Shown here piece after piece: positions 24,062 through 35,328 of a stretch of 64,000 bases of DNA. Both the position numbers and the translations under genes were made by a program. The notes beneath the pieces are model-generated. The model worked only from the letters and a program-made list of their open reading frames with translations. It did not search any database and had not been told where the DNA came from. The first letter of the stretch is position 1. Every line of letters starts with the position of its first letter. The stretch spans positions 1,604,501 to 1,668,500 of the forward strand of contig JAGVVL010000018.1 in assembly GCA_018287875.1 (NCBI GenBank). Reading direction: 5' to 3'. This stretch comes from Nigrospora sphaerica (Eukaryota; Ascomycota; Sordariomycetes; Amphisphaeriales; Apiosporaceae).

Positions 24062-24080
24062 AAAAAAAAAAAAAAAAAAA
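24062..24080 (+). repeat. Poly-A run of 19
   Basis: Homopolymer of A in the gene-poor stretch. No adjoining retroelement sequence or target-site duplication was seen, so I do not treat it as a retroposon tail. Confidence 0.9.
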
Positions 24081-27000
24081 GAAAGCCTAATGGTTCCCTT
24101 CCCTTCCGCGTAGACCTTCCACGGCGGGTTTGACGGCGACTTTGTAAGAGAGCGAGGGAAAACCCGGCGGCGACGCTAGATTTCTCGACGGCGCTCTTTT
24201 TCCTCTTCTTGGTACCAACGGTTGGGCGAACAGACGGACCTCTTTTTTCTTCTTCTCTGGCGTACCCACACGCGCGCCGCGGCAGCAGAATCGACGAGCA
24301 GAAAGACGACAGGTCGCCTTTTCCATCTCCGTCCTCCCCCTTCGGTCCTAAGCTAAGGACACTAAGGAAAGTTGGGGCGGAAAACTCGCGGCAGGCGACG
24401 AAGCAGACCTTCATTATCCAAAACGATGGGGCTCTCGACGAACTACCTTTGCCCCCCCATCACGCGCCGGTGCCATCAATGTATAGGTACCAACTGCCTG
24501 TCGCGTTTACTACCCCGTAGGTTAGATTGAAGACCTAAAACGCCCCTCCTCATGTGGCCATGATATCGTAGCGCGCGCGCCCCTCTTCCTTTCTTTCCCT
24601 CCGTCCACTCTAAAATAGAAGTTGTAGCCGCCGCCAGTCACATGTTCGGGCGCGCGCACATGTCGGATCCAGTGGCTAGGAGCCGGCACGGCAGAAAAGG
24701 CCCCCCTTCCCCCCTTCCTCCGGGAGACACCAGTGCTTCCCAATGCCGAGAGAGCGACATGAAAAAAGAAAGGGGTGGAAGACGGCTTCAACTGCAGGCC
24801 GGTGGTCGTCTGCGCGGGCGACGAGGCGTGCCTGCTGCGGCGGCGGCGGCTTGTTGTGAGGCGGGAGAGGTCGCGTGACATTGGCGGTCTTGGGACGGTA
24901 TGCAGGCCAAGGTCGTGTAACGCCATATGTCAGCTTGGGCGTGTGTCTATTGTAAGTGTGCGTGCGTGCGTGCGTGCTTGCATACCGAGTATATATCCCT
25001 GCCGTGTGTGAATCGTTGGGGGTCACGTCCGAGGACCGGCGCCGGTGGCCGTCGTGTCTGCATCCCCAGAAGGGTTTTGTTGGTGAGGTGCCCTATTTGA
25101 TCTACGGCTACGGGCGCCCGACGCCACATCCCTAGGGCGGATGGATTACTACTATAGGCCGGCTTCTTCTGCCCCTCCGGAGCCTTTCAGGCCCCTCGGC
25201 GGCTCGGTCGGCGGTCATGATCTGCCCCGCCCCCTCTGTGGGGTGCCAGCGCAGGCCCCCTCCCCCTCCTCCCCGAAAACCGTAGGTGCCACATTTCCAC
25301 GCCGCCGGGGACCACGACGGGTGGGGCGGGGGTTTCCGGACGCCGATCAGAAGGGCCAAGAGTTCCGGGACAAAGCAAACATATCAAAAAAAGAAAAGAC
25401 AAACCTGCGCCATCGTTCTCGCGGGACCGAGAACGTCGAGGCGGACAGCGGGCGGCAGACGACGAGCCGGAGGATTTGCGGGTGGGTTTTACAGCAAGCA
25501 GCGCCCCACTACATAGTAGAGGGATCGCTGGTCCCCATGGAGAACTTTGATCCTACGGCCCTCCCGTCCAGTCCATCCCGAGGGGACGGAGGGCCGCGTG
25601 CTGCGGCTCTGCAACGAGCCGCCCAGCATGATGTAGGCAGTTACTTAGTTGTGAATCGTAACTATATACGGTCCTGGGGTGTCGAGCGATGGAGAGGGGG
25701 GGGCCCTGAGTTTGCAAACCCGGGCATCTCACTTACCGACAGCAGCCGCGTCCACGTAACTGTCTGCTACTGTAGGATGAACGGATGCACGCCTGCATGG
25801 CGCATGCTCATGTGCGTGTACATATGTATGCACATGTACAGAGACAGAGAGGGGGGAGAGAGACAGATGCCCAGACTGGGGAAAGAGAGGATGACATGGG
25901 TTCAAGTTATACCGTGGTCGGGCAGCACAGCAGGAGGGAAGGAACCCGGTGCTAGGTACCACTTAGGTACGATGGTGAGCTTCGACTCGTCGGAAGCGGG
26001 AGGGCTGTTAGGCTGAGGGAATGGCCGGGTCAAAACAAGCATCATGGTGCCATGTTGTGGCCCCCAAGGGCACAAGCGAGATAGAGGCACGCGGACGAGG
26101 CGATGGCCGGATGACCAAGAAAAGGGAGAGAAGCTGCCAGCATCTAGATGCATGGCCGCCACCCTGCATCCTCAAACCCACGGTTTCACAGTCGTTCGTG
26201 GCGCACTTCCAGAAGACGTGCCTCCCTCCAACACCCACAAGACCCAATTTCCCCTCCTCCCATTCGCGCCTTACGCAGAGAAGGTTGCTGGAGCGTACAA
26301 AGCACAAGTGAAGTTAAAGCACCTGTGACCTTGGGCGGTACATGCTTGGTGGGATCCCATGGGAACCTCAGCCCACGCGTCTTCATCCAACCCCATCTTT
26401 CCCATGCAGGCCCGGCGTGCGCTTGCGCTTGCGCTCGTGCTCGTGCTCCCCTTTTTCGAATACCCATCTGTCTGGTCGCCGGCTTTTGGGAGGGGGCGGG
26501 ATGGATGCCAGGCCGGGCGGCTTCGTTCCCAAGACCGGCGGATCCGAGTGGTAACCGCTGCTTGTTAGTGTAACAAGCTCGTCCGCTAGTCTGCCGCGCA
26601 ACCATTCACAACCAGCACATGCACAGTGGTACTTACCTACATCAACTTTGCTTTTTCTTCCTCTCCCTCTCTCTCACGCGCAGCACCGCGCCTTGCTCAT
26701 AGAGGCCTCATCGGCACATCTGAGCCGCTCCCATAACTGCGGGCACGAATCAACTACCAAAAGTCTTGGCCACACACCCCCCCTTTCCCCTCCCACCCAT
26801 CCACCACTTAGGTAGCTTTGCCCCTCCCCCATCCTCCCCTAGTTGGGATAAGCCGCGTTTTCTATGCCAATGCCGCCAGAAACAGGATGGAAGGATGGCC
26901 GGTGTGATGGGGCAAGGACAGACGAGATGGGACGACGGGAAGCGAGGACCATTGAATATCCCGGGCCCGGGAATAAGCACCTCTCAGCCCGACCTCTTGC

Positions 27001-27320
27001 ATACGACCGCGTACACATGCCATTTTGGACCTTTGCCAGGTCCGTCTCGGCGTGTCGGGCTTGGCTCGGAACGGGAGGGGGAAGGGCAATCGGGTCGACC
27101 CTGGGAGACAGTAAAAAAATACACCTACGCCTCGGACCGACTAGGAGGTATGTACCATGCGTCTGGTATGCAATAGAATGACTTGCCTCTCCCCGGGCAC
27201 GGCGCAGCGTCGAAGAGGCAGTTTATACTTACGGACGGTTTGCTTTTGCTGCTGCCGATACCGCCGCCATCTCCTTCACTCACGCCCCTGCTTATTCCCA
27301 CTTGGGGGATTTGTCTGCCA

Positions 27321-27342
27321 CCCCCCCCCCCCCCCCCCCCCC
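27321..27342 (+). repeat. Poly-C run of 22
   Basis: Homopolymer of C in non-coding sequence between the zinc-cluster and kinase genes. Confidence 0.9.
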
Positions 27343-28552
27343 AACACCGATCGTTTGCTCCGGACCAGTTCCGGTCGTGGCGGCGTGCCGAGCAACCATC
27401 CAACCAACCAACAAACAAACGAAAAAAGAGCACTTTCAACCTTGCACCGGCGACAAAGGCCATCTCTGGGCCCTCGTCGTCATCATCACGCGACGCCGTT
27501 TCACCCGGCGTGGAAGAGTTTCCGGCAAGCCAGGTAGCGAAAAGACGGTGAGACTTGGCGCTGCGCTTGGCCTGCGTTCCCGTTCCAGCCGCAACCTCGA
27601 AAGATGGAGGGGGGACGTACAAGCTAGAAGAAGGGCCGGGGGGTTTATCGGTCAAGATTAGGGTACCTTTGTAAGTACTTATTGACTACTTCGTATACGC
27701 GAGTAGTTAATTCTCGCCTTTGCCTGCCAACGGCGGGTTGGCGCCTACCTACGCCGCTAAAAGCCGGAATAGCACGTACTTACTATACTTTCACGGCAGG
27801 GAGTGGGCAAAAAACGTTTTAGTGAGGACAGTCTCCTAGTGTGGCTCTGGTAGAGCGGCTGGGGCATTTTATTTCGTCACCCTCCCGCCGGGGCTGTATG
27901 TCTACCCGCGGAAAAGCGAGAGCAATGGAAGGTAAGAAAATGGAAAAAGGAACCTAAAGAACCCAAACAGGAACACCCCCAAAAGGAAGACGGGCGGGAC
28001 CACAAGGCACAGAACCAGGGCTGTTGGTCAGTCAGAATGAGGTCAGCAGCACCCATGGCACAAGCGAGGCGGAAAAGAGATAGGTCGGGCGCTTGGCAGG
28101 CGTCAGATCGGCCGAACGAGGCGTTGCTCACCGGATATGCATATGCAGGCCCCAAAAGGCTTGTTTTTCTCTCTGCCTCACGGTTTGGGAAGGGGGGAAG
28201 GGGAGGAAAGGGAGCGGCTACTGGACGATCGGCGACCCTTCCCCCCCCTCTTCAGACGGCATCTTCGTTGGTGCCAGGCGAGCCTAGGTTACATGGGAAA
28301 ACAGGGGGGTGACCGGTTTTTTCTTTCTGGGGGGAGGGGAGGGGGGAGCTGGCGTGTTGGCCCATCAACCGGGATGGGGAAACGACAGGCTGTTCGTGGC
28401 ATGATTTGATGGATGATGGTGATGACGACGGGCTGACTGGTGCTTTTGCAACGTACCACTACTACGGATGGATGCCCGGGTTGCAAGCAGATAGGACGGC
28501 ATTTGGGGCCGTCGCGTGGTGACCCTGAATGGGTGACAGTCCAAAAGAGGAA

Positions 28553-28566
28553 GGGGGGGGGGGGGG
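28553..28566 (+). repeat. Poly-G run of 14
   Basis: Homopolymer of G, downstream side of the kinase gene. Confidence 0.85.
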
Positions 28567-29815
28567 CAGATGATGCTGCTGTTGCTGCTGCTGACGATGC
28601 CATCACAAGTATGCCCCTAGCCCGGTAACCGAGGTAGGCGGCATTACCTCAGGTGCCAACTGCCACCAACGTGGGAAGAAAGGCATCTCGCTCTTTTTTT
28701 TTTTCTCCTTCCCAGCCCGCGCCGTTGCGCCGTTGCACCGTCGCTGCCGTGACGGGCGGTTCGCGCGGGCGCCCTTCTTGGGGAGACCCACGCGCTATTG
28801 TTAGGTCCTATTGTTGGGTCCTTTTGGAGCCGGGTACCTCCCAGTCGGGTGTTCCCCCCAGCCGAATATGCACAAAGAGAGAGGCAGTGGGAGAGCAGCG
28901 ACATGCACATACACGCGCCCACGCACACTACATGGATCCTGCATTACACGCGACAGACAGGCAGCTGACGGACGCGGGGCCTCTTGAGTCAGTACCACAC
29001 CCAAACACCCGGGCCGGTCATGCCTGAGCATGCCAATTTTTGGACCCCCCCCTCCTCCCGTGCTAGATTAGATAGCCAGAATCGCTTTCTTTCTGTATTA
29101 TTAATGCCACGAGTGCTGGTGGGGGAAGGTACGTGCTTGTATGTACAACAGACCCCATCCAACGCACCATCGTCATGGGCGAATGCCGGCTGCATACCCC
29201 GTACGTACCGAACCATTCGCGAGAGAATTTCCTAAGCCCGAGATACCGATGCCCCCTCTCCGGTCCGAGGGCCAGTTGATATCCCTTCCTGCAGGCCAAA
29301 GCCCCCTGGGCCAACCATTGACCGCGTGCCAGCTGGTCTCTTGAGCGCTTCTGATGAATGCAACCCTTCGCCCACCCCTTCGCCGCGCATTGCATATGTA
29401 CCCTGCCTCGTTGCGCACCATTTGGTCCCACTGCTCACTCAAGAGGGAAGCGGAATGTTTCCGGCGATGGAGACGTGGTTTTGGTAGGCCGTGTACGGTA
29501 GCGGAAACGCCTATCTCACCACACCCTCTTATCTCCCCGTCTCTCTCGCTCTCGCTCTTCTCTGTGCGTCTGTCTATACTGCCGGACACCTCTGCGCTCA
29601 CCGTCGCCGACAGTCAAATGACCCCAAGGGTATAAGGAAAAACCCCGAAACGCCTGTAACCGGGTCGCCGCCCGCGGGGAGGGCGGGGCGTAGGCCCTTG
29701 ATGCACTGTAATGATACCTTGAAACGCCTGTCCATGCCCCTGCCCGTTGCCGCCGTAGTATGCATACGCGCACACACAAACATCGATAGAAACCCGTTGG
29801 AAAAGTGATTACCAA

Positions 29816-32476
29816 TCAATAGCCTGCCTTACCAGGCATGGGAGGCAATCCACCTCCGTGGTTCTGTGGCGGCAGATGGTTGTGACAAAATTGTACGTTA
29901 GACGCCTTCTTCATGCAGTCCGCCTTGGAGGCGTCGATGAGGACGCTGGGGCCGTCGTAGCTCTCCCGCTGACAGCACTCGATGGATTTGGTGAAGCGGT
30001 GGCTGGCCACCTGGGCAATCGTCATGCGCTTGGCCGGATCCGGGTGCAGCATGTTGAGCAGGATCTTGCGGAGCGTCAGCGGCTTGACAAAGGCCTCAAA
30101 GGCCATGACCTGGGGGTAAGATTTCTCGTGCGAGTCGGGCGTCTCGGCTCTGGCGCGGTCCAGACCCTCCCAGCCACGCACGAGCGCGTTGTATTGGCTG
30201 TTCTTGTTGGCCTCCCACTCGGCCTTCTCCCACAGGTTGCCGCCAAAGATGAGGTACATCATGACAATGGCCGAGCTCCACACGTCCAAGGCCCGGGGGT
30301 CGTAATCGGCCTTTTTGCTGAGCACCTCGGGCGCGATGTAGGGCAGACTTCCGCAGATGGCCGGCTTGCACAGTCGCACTTCGCCCATGGACCGGCCGCA
30401 CTCGCCCCCCGACTCGCGCAGGCCCGGGTGAATGCCCGTGAAGACCTCGGACACGCCGAAGTCGGTGATCTTCAACTTGCTGTCCTTGGTGATGAGCAGG
30501 TTCTCCAGCTTGATGTCGCGGTGCGCGATGCCGTTGGAGTGCAGGTAGTTGACACCCTGCACGAGCTGCTTGAACAGGCAGAGGCGGTCGCTCTCGTGCT
30601 GCGCGTCGTTCAGATATTTCTTGGACACGAGGCCGAACAGGTCGCCTTCCGAGCAGTACTCCATGACGTGGTTCCAGCGGCCGTGGTGGGTGCACAAGTT
30701 GATCGTCTCGACAATGTTGGGGTGGTGGAGGCTCTTGGCGATGCTATACTCGGATTTGATCTTCTTCTCGTACTCTTCGGCCGTCTCGCCCGTTTTGCGA
30801 CCACGGAACTCCTTGACGGCGTAGAGCTCGCCCGGCGAGCCCTTGCGCACCATGAGCGTCACCTTGGACGTGGCGCCCTTGCCCAGGTGCTTGCCGTGGC
30901 GGCCCAGCAGCTTGTGCTGGTACTCGTACTCACGCATCAGGTCGATGACGTCCACGTTGAAGTCGTCGGGCAGGCTCAGGCTCAGGCGCCTGGCCTTCAT
31001 GCCCGTGCCGGCGTCGGGCGCGATGGCCCAGGGCTGCGGGGTGAGGTGGACATCGCCGTGGGGTTTCTTGTTGCGCTCGACGCTACGCGTGCGACGCGAA
31101 GGCTCCTTCCTGTGGTTTGTCACGAAGCCGACGCGGCCGCGAAAGGAGAAGGCGGTGCCGGCGCGGGCCTTCTTGTTCAAGAAGTCGTTGGAAGACGGCA
31201 CCGACGAAGCCATGGCCGGGTGCAGACCATCGCCCTTGGCCTCGGCGGGCGAGCCGGGCGACGGCGGCGTGTTGGACCGCGTGGTGGCGGCGGACCGGTG
31301 CAGCGAGAAGCGTCGCGGCGTGCTACTGCTGGCCGGCGTGCGCATCCCGACGGGCGTGGCAGCAGACGTGGAGCTGTCGTGCGTACCGTCCAGCTCAGGC
31401 ACGTTGGAGGTGGAACGGCGGAAAAAGCTGGCCATCCTGACGAGAATGGGCTGCGAAGGCTTACGGGAGAGGCTGCGGCCGCTGCCGGCGTTGGACTGCC
31501 TGCGCCGGATGGGCGGTGGCGGATCCTGCAGTGGTGACGCGGGCCCAGGTGACGTCGCGGTGGGCGTGGCGCTGCTGCCGCTACCGGGAAGGGCCTGGCT
31601 GCAACTGAGGGATTTAGCAGTGGGAGCTGCCGGCGGCTGCAGTTGCAGATGCGGCAGGGTGTTGCTGGTGGGTGGGGTGGATGCTGTCTCCAGGGCCGGC
31701 GGCGGTTTGCCGGGCGAGGTAACGTGATGGACGGGCAGGCCTGAGTCTTGCAGGCTCTCCGGGTAGGCGATGTCCTGCGAACTGATCTCGCTGGGGGCGC
31801 AGCCGGCCGAATCGCAATGCGCGATGGCGTAGAAGTCGCGCGACTGTCGGCCACTTACCGGCGTCAGCGGCTCATTGGCAGACTCGCTGGCCGTCTCGTC
31901 GCCCGCTGTCTCGGGGATGGGATTGGTCAGGTCTACGGGCACACACCGGGGCGAGGACGACAGAGGCGCTGAGAAAGGAGCAGCAGCAGCAGCGGTGGCC
32001 GCAGTGGCGGTGGGCGTGCGAGCAAGAGCCGCAGGGGCAAACAAGTGGTTCCCGTCTTGGCTGGGGGTCGGCGAGGCAAGGACCGGTGCGCAGGTGAAAT
32101 AGGACTGCGAGGGCGAAGGGGAAGGCGAGGGCGAGGGCGGGCCAGCATAGGTTTTGTTGTCTGGCAGGGCGGTTAATAACTCGGCGGCCAGCCGGGGCCT
32201 GGCAAGAACAGGGGCGATGATACCTGGGGCCGACGATGACGGAGTGCGGCTTGGAGGGGTGGCCCTGGCCCTGGCCCTGCTGGTGTTGGTGCTGGTGCTG
32301 GTACTGGCGCCGGTGCTGTTTTTGGCACTCGTACCGGTACCGGTACGGCTGCGGGTATGGCTATGGCTATGGCTGGATGTTGCAGGGTAGTCGACGGCCT
32401 TCGGCGCAGATGACGCGACAAGGGCGCCAGGGCCAATGGTTGCCATGGACCGCGGGGCGGCTGCCGGGGAGGCCAT
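29816..32476 (-). CDS. HAL/SAT4-type serine/threonine protein kinase
   Basis: A single exon of 886 residues with a clean ATG at 32476. Residues 1-520 are low-complexity (Ser, Thr, Pro, Ala) and probably disordered. The kinase domain starts near 523: glycine loop around G532-G534, ATP lysine K555 (LYAVKEF), catalytic loop HRDIKLENLL with D654, DFG at 672-674 and APE at 715-717. All catalytic residues are intact. The activation segment between DFG and APE is long and contains Cys and Gly (GGECGRSMGEVRLCKPAICG). This pattern, together with ADYDPRALDVWSSAIV and RMTIAQVASHRF, is that of the fungal Hal4(Sat4)/Hal5 group. In yeast those kinases stabilise potassium transporters and affect salt tolerance; the role here is inferred. 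I cannot separate SAT4 from HAL5 orthology. The C-terminal 55 residues after the domain are Cys/His-containing and Pro/Gly-rich. Confidence 0.92.
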   Translation of the reverse strand: MASPAAAPRSMATIGPGALVASSAPKAVDYPATSSHSHSHTRSRTGTGTSAKNSTGASTSTSTNTSRARARATPPSRTPSSSAPGIIAPVLARPRLAAELLTALPDNKTYAGPPSPSPSPSPSQSYFTCAPVLASPTPSQDGNHLFAPAALARTPTATAATAAAAAPFSAPLSSSPRCVPVDLTNPIPETAGDETASESANEPLTPVSGRQSRDFYAIAHCDSAGCAPSEISSQDIAYPESLQDSGLPVHHVTSPGKPPPALETASTPPTSNTLPHLQLQPPAAPTAKSLSCSQALPGSGSSATPTATSPGPASPLQDPPPPIRRRQSNAGSGRSLSRKPSQPILVRMASFFRRSTSNVPELDGTHDSSTSAATPVGMRTPASSSTPRRFSLHRSAATTRSNTPPSPGSPAEAKGDGLHPAMASSVPSSNDFLNKKARAGTAFSFRGRVGFVTNHRKEPSRRTRSVERNKKPHGDVHLTPQPWAIAPDAGTGMKARRLSLSLPDDFNVDVIDLMREYEYQHKLLGRHGKHLGKGATSKVTLMVRKGSPGELYAVKEFRGRKTGETAEEYEKKIKSEYSIAKSLHHPNIVETINLCTHHGRWNHVMEYCSEGDLFGLVSKKYLNDAQHESDRLCLFKQLVQGVNYLHSNGIAHRDIKLENLLITKDSKLKITDFGVSEVFTGIHPGLRESGGECGRSMGEVRLCKPAICGSLPYIAPEVLSKKADYDPRALDVWSSAIVMMYLIFGGNLWEKAEWEANKNSQYNALVRGWEGLDRARAETPDSHEKSYPQVMAFEAFVKPLTLRKILLNMLHPDPAKRMTIAQVASHRFTKSIECCQRESYDGPSVLIDASKADCMKKASNVQFCHNHLPPQNHGGGLPPMPGKAGY

Positions 32477-32660
32477 TTTGGACGATGGATCGGTGGATGG
32501 GGGTGGGTTAGCCTGGCGGATTCAGGTCCCCCCTCTCAAGGGTGGCTAGCCTGTTTCTGCGACCACGGGCACCACGGGTACCGACGAGGGCTTCGACGCA
32601 GCCCGGGGCTGCTTAGGCAAGCTAGAACAGGAGGGAAAGGGAAGAGGAGGGTGGTGGAGG

Positions 32661-32687
32661 AGGACGAGGACGAGGACGAGGACGAGG
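32661..32687 (+). repeat. GGACGA hexanucleotide repeat
   Basis: About four and a half copies of a purine-rich hexamer, roughly 185-210 bp upstream of the kinase start codon (on its template side), probably in its 5' leader or promoter. Confidence 0.8.
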
Positions 32688-35312
32688 ATTGGGAACGAGA
32701 GGCGAAGGGAGGGGGCGCTGGACCTCGCTCTCCTGGTCGGTTCTGCCAAATGCCCGAAGCGATCAAAGTAAGGCCGGCGGCAGACGGAGCGATTGTCCGT
32801 GTGGCCTGCGCCAGTTTCCGCTAGCGAAAAGGGCTGGCCGTCGTCGGTGAGAATCAAGAGGCGAGAGAGGGCGCGCGAGACGGGACTTATCCTTTTTGTT
32901 CTCTTTGCCGCTGAAGCAGGCCGGGCCCTCCGGCTGCGTCTGGTCGGCGCGGGCTGAAGGCGACTTTATGGGAGGGGGTGGAAAGGCAGGGGCTGCGAGA
33001 GGAAGCGCCAAGACGCATTCGTGGGCTGTACGCGCGCTGGCTGGACCTTTCGACACTGCCGGAGGGGGGGAGGGATACTGAAGCCCCCTCTCTTGGCTTC
33101 TTCTTTGGAATGTTCGGTGCAGCGAGGAGGGTGGAGGGCGGTTGTAGGCCTTCCCGATGCAGGCAATCTGCGATTTTGTGTAGCGTCCGCCTCCGCCGTA
33201 AGTGTCGTGGCAGAGCCCGGGCAGGGCTGGCCGCTCTCCTTCTCTCTCTGGCTGCTGGGCTGGGGCCGACGATCTGCGCGCCAAGCCGACAGGAATCGCC
33301 GTGTCGTCAAAAGATGGGCGCGCCGCGGGGAGGGGCAGCACGAAGTTTAGGCAGTGGGTAGTGGAGGTAGGTTACGTCCCAGGGCTCTGTCAGTTTGAGG
33401 GATGGGGAGGGGCCGGATGGCATCTGGGGAGGCCAGCGGTGTTATAGCCCGGCACAGAGGTTTGGGCCATGCAGTATGTCCTTCCGTGGCAGTAATTATA
33501 TTCTCGGTGCAATATACGTTGAGAGTTGCCGCGCTAGGATACGCTCTCTCACGTCTGGCTGCTGTCTGTCTGCCCGTCCGGGGGGAGAGGGGGTGTTGCT
33601 CGATGGGCGGGGGAAGAGGGTGTTAGCCAGCCCTTTAGCGTTATGCACGAGGCAGAGATGGGCGTGTGGCCCACGACGTGTGGATGGTGGCAGGGTGGAT
33701 GGAGAAGAGGTGGATGTGGATGGATGGGCGGGCGATCAAGGGCTCGCGAGCTTGGCCAAGACTTTGTGGACGACGACGGTACGCAACGAATCCGACTCGC
33801 CAGGCCCTTTCCACCCAGTCGAGCCGGTGCCTTCGCGGCACCCATATCAACCAGCCCTCGCCCAGAGGCCATCCCTATCCATGTCCATTACCTCTAATGA
33901 CCGCCGGCCGGGCGGTGGCTCAGGATCCGGGCCAGAGCCCGTACAAAGTAACGTTTCGAACAAGAGACGGACCAGAGTGTAAGTGAATTACCGGACAGGC
34001 AGACCGCGCCAGGGCGAGGAACATCCCTACGTTCTTGACTCTCCGTCCCTCTCTTACCTCCAACCATTCGTCCCGTGGCGGACAACCTGATTGTCGAGAG
34101 CGCCGGCCGCCTACGAAACCCCCCCCATGTACCCGGTACAGTATCGAGTACCTTGGGCGCGACACGACCCGGGGCGCTGCGACTTGCGCCCTCCCTCTCC
34201 CCATCGTGAAGCGTGGAGGTTCCGCAAATTACATGTATGTGCGCAGCGAATGACATTGCCAAGAAGGGGGGGGGGCATTTCACGGCTGCTGGAGACTGCC
34301 TACGTACATGCGAGATAGCTGGCTGGCTGACGGCTCCTCCATTGGTTCAGGATGACTGCGAGTCCGCGCCCCCTTTGCTGCTGCTGCAACGCAGGCCCCG
34401 TGGTGGGAGGGAGAGAGCAGAGCCAAGCTGGTTGCTGCGATACCACCTAGCAACAAGCTGGAGAGAGGAGCCGTTTACCTGGTGGATGTAACCGGGGGGG
34501 CCGGGGGGCATGTGCATGCTCGGCGGTATTCCAAGGGCCCCCCCCCCCATAAATGCAACTTCGTACCTTATGTGTTCCCGTAATAGGGCCCGTGGCGTCT
34601 TGGCGCTGGATGTTGAGCCCTTCCATCCCAGATCGGGCTGGGGAACGCGATGGGCGAGTGTGTACCTTGTGTTCGCACCCAAGGCCGCCAAGAAATGCCC
34701 TCCGTCTGTGGCTACGACGCCCGTCCACGACACCACTACGCCCGGAGAAGAGCAACTTGCCCCTCGCCCGCGCCAAAGACAAGACATGGCCAAGCCCTCT
34801 GGCCGGGACTTTGGTGAACTCTCGCCTTCTTAGGCCAGTCCCTCCACTGACTCGAACCGTTCCGGCAGGGATGGGCAAATCATCCATACCCAGATGCGTA
34901 GGTAGAGAGTCCTGGCCCCCGGTCGTTCTGCTCGGGTTTCGGGGAGGTGTTGTGCGTGCGTCGGGCTGAGCAGTGGACGCTTAGCACAAAAAAAGACCGG
35001 AGACGGCAAAGTTGCAAGTGGATTATAATCACTAATGCTTCGTGGCCCAGCCAGCCAGCCCGCCCTCGACTGCTCACGCTTCCGTATGCCAACCAGTGGT
35101 TCCCAGACCACCAAGCCAGATTCGGTGAGCGATTTTCACTTTCTCATTTGCACACCCAGCCGAAGCGAAGCACCGGGGAGCTTGGCAAGAGGAATTGCAC
35201 CGTCACCGCCGTTGCAAAGTACGAATGAACGAGGTGCTGTTTTAGTGTGCGTGTGTGCGTGTGTCGTGTGCCGTGCTGCTGCTGCTACTGCTAATATCCT
35301 GCCCGTCTGCCA

Positions 35313-35328
35313 CCCCCCCCCCCCCCCC
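35313..35328 (+). repeat. Poly-C run of 16
   Basis: Homopolymer of C in the long spacer. A second C run of 14 lies at 35621-35634. Confidence 0.85.

Larger units (their letters stand above)
21078..29815. other. 8.7-kb gene-poor spacer
   Basis: The zinc-cluster gene and the kinase gene are transcribed towards this spacer. I find no domain, no convincing exon chain and no RNA gene. Microsatellites and homopolymers are frequent. The long frame 25141-26016 on the plus strand has no protein-like pattern. The one weak candidate is a 68-codon frame at 23039-23245 (+), preceded by a TATATA at 22974 and a CA-rich leader; see findings. Confidence 0.5.

Noticed and set aside
24062..24080. Poly-A run as a retroposon tail
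   Set aside because: No element sequence precedes it and no target-site duplication was seen; it is one of many homopolymers in this spacer.
25141..26016. 291-codon plus-strand open frame as a gene
   Set aside because: The translation has no periodic hydrophobic pattern or motif, and mixes low-complexity stretches; typical of a chance frame in GC-rich DNA.
29858..31537. 559-codon plus-strand open frame as a gene
   Set aside because: It lies fully opposite the intact kinase gene, has no recognisable motif, and fits the antisense-frame effect of GC-rich third positions.
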